Under the pieces are notes generated by a model, which saw only the letters and a list, made by a program, of their open reading frames with translations, searched no databases and was not told the origin of the DNA. A stretch of DNA of 33,068 bases. Source: JAUILA01 sp964563925 (GTDB taxonomy: Bacteria; Bacteroidota; Bacteroidia; Cytophagales; Cyclobacteriaceae). Both the position numbers and the translations under genes were made by a program. Of the stretch, positions 31,382 to 33,068 are shown in pieces. Numbering within the stretch: the stretch's first letter is position 1; the number at the start of each line of letters is the position of its first letter. The stretch lies in the NCBI GenBank assembly GCA_964563925.1, contig CAZLZD010000048.1, positions 1 through 33,068 of the forward strand, read 5' to 3'.

Positions 31382-31891
31382 TCCTTTATCCGGAAAGTAT
31401 CGCTCCATAAGAATATTCTGGTGGTGTAATTCGTGACCGGCTATAATCTCTCCAATCGTCCTTACCGACATGGTAACTCCACTGGCTGTACCGGTCCGTT
31501 TAAGCTGCAGCGGCGTAAAACTTTCAAACAAGGAGATGGTGGATTGTCTCACTGCCTTTAATTCATTTAGTACCAGGTCAAATTCTCTTGTGTCTTCCGA
31601 ATAGGTGGAAGCATACGCATTTTCATCAAAGCCCGGTAGTTCGGTTTGGTCCTGGCGTGCAAACCGAAGGGCGCGATAGGCAAATACGCGCTCCGAATCG
31701 ATCAGGTGTTGTACAACGTCTCTTGCCGACCATTTTTCCGGTGCGTACCGGTAATTGGTTTGCGCTTCAGACCAGCTGCTGACCAGCCCGAAGAACTTGT
31801 CTCCGTTCTCCCTGAGCGTATGTACAAGTAGATTGGAATCTACCAGCGAGATGTATCGCTGGTAGAAAGAGGGAATCTTTAGATCAGCCAT
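31379..31891 (-). CDS. DinB-family protein
   Basis: 170 aa, four-helix DinB_2 domain. Conserved WSARDVVQHLIDSERVFAYRALRFA near residues 50-75 and the C-terminal TIGEIIAGHELHHQNILMERY, where the HelHH pattern supplies metal ligands. Unlike the other DinB protein in the window (18952-19473), this one keeps the canonical histidines. Reaction unknown; relatives include bacillithiol and mycothiol transferases. Nine bp separate it from the upstream AhpC/TSA-type gene. Confidence 0.83.
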   Translation of the reverse strand: MADLKIPSFYQRYISLVDSNLLVHTLRENGDKFFGLVSSWSEAQTNYRYAPEKWSARDVVQHLIDSERVFAYRALRFARQDQTELPGFDENAYASTYSEDTREFDLVLNELKAVRQSTISLFESFTPLQLKRTGTASGVTMSVRTIGEIIAGHELHHQNILMERYFPDKG

Positions 31892-31900
31892 TGGAACGGT

Positions 31901-32506
31901 TCAGGAACGCTTCCATTTAATGGTACATCCGATGGCCTTGGCTGAGGTGACTTCAGGATCATCACCATCCAGCAATGCATTCACCGCATCCTGAACAAAA
32001 TGCTTGGAGGCGGCCGCTCCGTCCCTTGGGTTATTGTCAATTGCACCTATGTAGGCCACCTTGAATTCTCCCTGATCGTTGTTAAGCACAAAGACATGCG
32101 GGGTGTTGGTGGCTCCGAAGGCCCGTGCAACCTCCTGGGACTGATCCTGAAGATAAGTATGCGGGAAATCCTTTTCTTTGGCATATGCAACCATTTTCTC
32201 AAAAGAGTCACCCGGAGAAGCACCCGGGTCATTAGGGTTGATAGCGATTACCGGAAATCCCTTGCCGGCATACATCCTGTGTAAGGCTTTGATCCGTTCG
32301 TTGTATCCCTGTGACCACGGACAGGTATTACAATCAAAAACCACGATCACCCCATTTTCATTTTTAAAATCATTCAGTGAAACCATCTCACCGGATACGC
32401 TTTTCAGCGTAAAATTCTCCACGGTCTCCCCGATTTCGTATCCGTCTCTTTCCGGACTGTTAAAGGAGACAAGCAATAATGCAGTAAATAGAACCAGAAG
32501 TCTCAT
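31901..32506 (-). CDS. AhpC/TSA-type thioredoxin-fold protein, exported
   Basis: 201 aa. N-terminal signal (MRLLVLFTALLLVSF). Thioredoxin fold with a CNTC motif (C59, C62 in VVFDCNTCPWSQGYNER), then FPVIAINPNDPGASPGDSFE and the cis-Pro region ATNTPHVFVLN. The NxxCPWS type is seen in redoxin-family proteins in Bacteroidota; it may be a thiol oxidoreductase or peroxidase (inference). Ends SAKAIGCTIKW with a further Cys. Starts 10 bp after the TlpA-like gene stop. Confidence 0.84.
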   Translation of the reverse strand: MRLLVLFTALLLVSFNSPERDGYEIGETVENFTLKSVSGEMVSLNDFKNENGVIVVFDCNTCPWSQGYNERIKALHRMYAGKGFPVIAINPNDPGASPGDSFEKMVAYAKEKDFPHTYLQDQSQEVARAFGATNTPHVFVLNNDQGEFKVAYIGAIDNNPRDGAAASKHFVQDAVNALLDGDDPEVTSAKAIGCTIKWKRS

Positions 32507-32516
32507 AATAGTTTGT

Positions 32517-32996
32517 TTAAAGTAAAGCGTTGATATTTTGTTGAATTTCTTCGGGGGTCAGTTCGCTTTCAATAAAGCGTCGCTTCCCCGTCACGGTATT
32601 GATAAACAGCGTGGCTGGTATGGCACCCGACCACGATGAGTCTACCCGGTCAATCCACGAATTGTAATCGAGTTCGTCAAGAATCAGAATACGCGCATCG
32701 AGGGCCTTTTTGGCAGCAAAGGATTTTACTTTGCCCATCTCATCGGCGTAATCCAGACTGATAAAATAGAGTTCGATGTCCTCCGGACGGTCGTCCAGTG
32801 CTTTCTCAAAATAAGGCATTTCCTTGATACACGGGCCACACCAGGTAGCCCAGAAATTGATGACCTTTATTTTGTCGCTCTCTTCCTGCAGCAACGATTC
32901 CACCGCGTCAAATTTTACCACAGAAACATCCTGGGACCGGGCGCTGAAGGTGACAATCGTGAAAAATACTAATGAGATGAAAATTTTATTGGACAT
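32517..32996 (-). CDS. TlpA-like periplasmic thioredoxin
   Basis: 159 aa from ATG 32996 (signal MSNKIFISLVFFTIVTFSARSQ). The frame is open to 33050, but the extension has no signal character. Thioredoxin fold with WCGPC (C53, C56 in FWATWCGPCIKEMPYFEKAL), ISLDYADEMGKVKSF, and cis-Pro IPATLFIN. Expected to reduce disulfides outside the cytoplasm. First visible gene of a - strand unit including the AhpC/TSA protein and DinB protein. Bases 32997-33068 contain its upstream region without a clear promoter box. Confidence 0.87.
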   Translation of the reverse strand: MSNKIFISLVFFTIVTFSARSQDVSVVKFDAVESLLQEESDKIKVINFWATWCGPCIKEMPYFEKALDDRPEDIELYFISLDYADEMGKVKSFAAKKALDARILILDELDYNSWIDRVDSSWSGAIPATLFINTVTGKRRFIESELTPEEIQQNINALL

Positions 32997-33068
32997 AACT
33001 ATAAGATAAACGTGGTAATGGCAAATAGGTTTTTTAATCAAAGGCCTCATTATTAATGGGGTGTATAA

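Overview
The window looks like a chromosomal segment of a Bacteroidota bacterium, probably a marine Cytophagales-like lineage (inference). The pointers are the Bacteroidota-type PurM, a DksA-like protein with a decayed zinc finger, a T9SS PorE-like lipoprotein, a choice-of-anchor-L/OmpA protein, and promoters of the TAnnTTTG type, including a textbook TTTG-N19-TAnnTTTG in front of tRNA-Phe. I see no phage, insertion sequence, CRISPR array or integrase. Gene content is mostly core and cell-envelope.

Layout. 1-2570: + strand operon of a DksA-like regulator, scpB and a RluB-type pseudouridine synthase with a long repetitive basic N-terminus. 2661-2814: tRNA-Phe on the - strand with its own promoter and terminator. 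2849-4989: two-gene heterodisulfide-reductase-like membrane Fe-S module. 5060-10237: a - strand envelope module. A two-component system, a BIG2/DM13 lipoprotein and a predicted outer-membrane barrel are encoded by overlapping genes, followed by a separately promoted spondin-domain lipoprotein. 10358-16474: + strand uncharacterised conserved gene, PorE-like OmpA lipoprotein, purM, an M1 aminopeptidase and a small secreted protein. 16471-19473: - strand M14 peptidase and DinB-fold protein. 19526-22179: patatin-like phospholipase, SAM methyltransferase, a lipid/diacylglycerol kinase on the opposite strand, and a DUF427 protein. 22242-24756: osmoprotectant-type ABC transporter whose binding domain is fused to the permease in permuted order. 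24753-27562: TPR protein, amidohydrolase and LEA-type lipoprotein. 27565-32996: - strand envelope genes, namely choice-of-anchor-L/OmpA, NagZ-like GH3, PBP4-type DacB, DinB, and two thioredoxin-fold proteins.

Most interesting signals. (1) Two promoters, that of the response regulator and that of the spondin gene, carry the same tandem 11-bp direct repeat (consensus nTTyTGTGAtA). In both it sits exactly 9 bp upstream of a -7-like box, which looks like an OmpR-family operator defining a small autoregulated surface regulon. (2) At least six transcription-unit heads carry TAnnTTT(G/A) followed by exactly 5 nt and then ATG, which would place the transcript start on the start codon (leaderless mRNA). 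(3) The ABC permease/binding-protein fusion has a circularly permuted binding domain. (4) Several convergent gene pairs end with interlocked stop codons and leave no room for a terminator.

All calls are from reading the sequence; no database search was possible. Start sites were moved from the longest reading frame wherever a signal peptide, family alignment or upstream neighbour argued for a later start.
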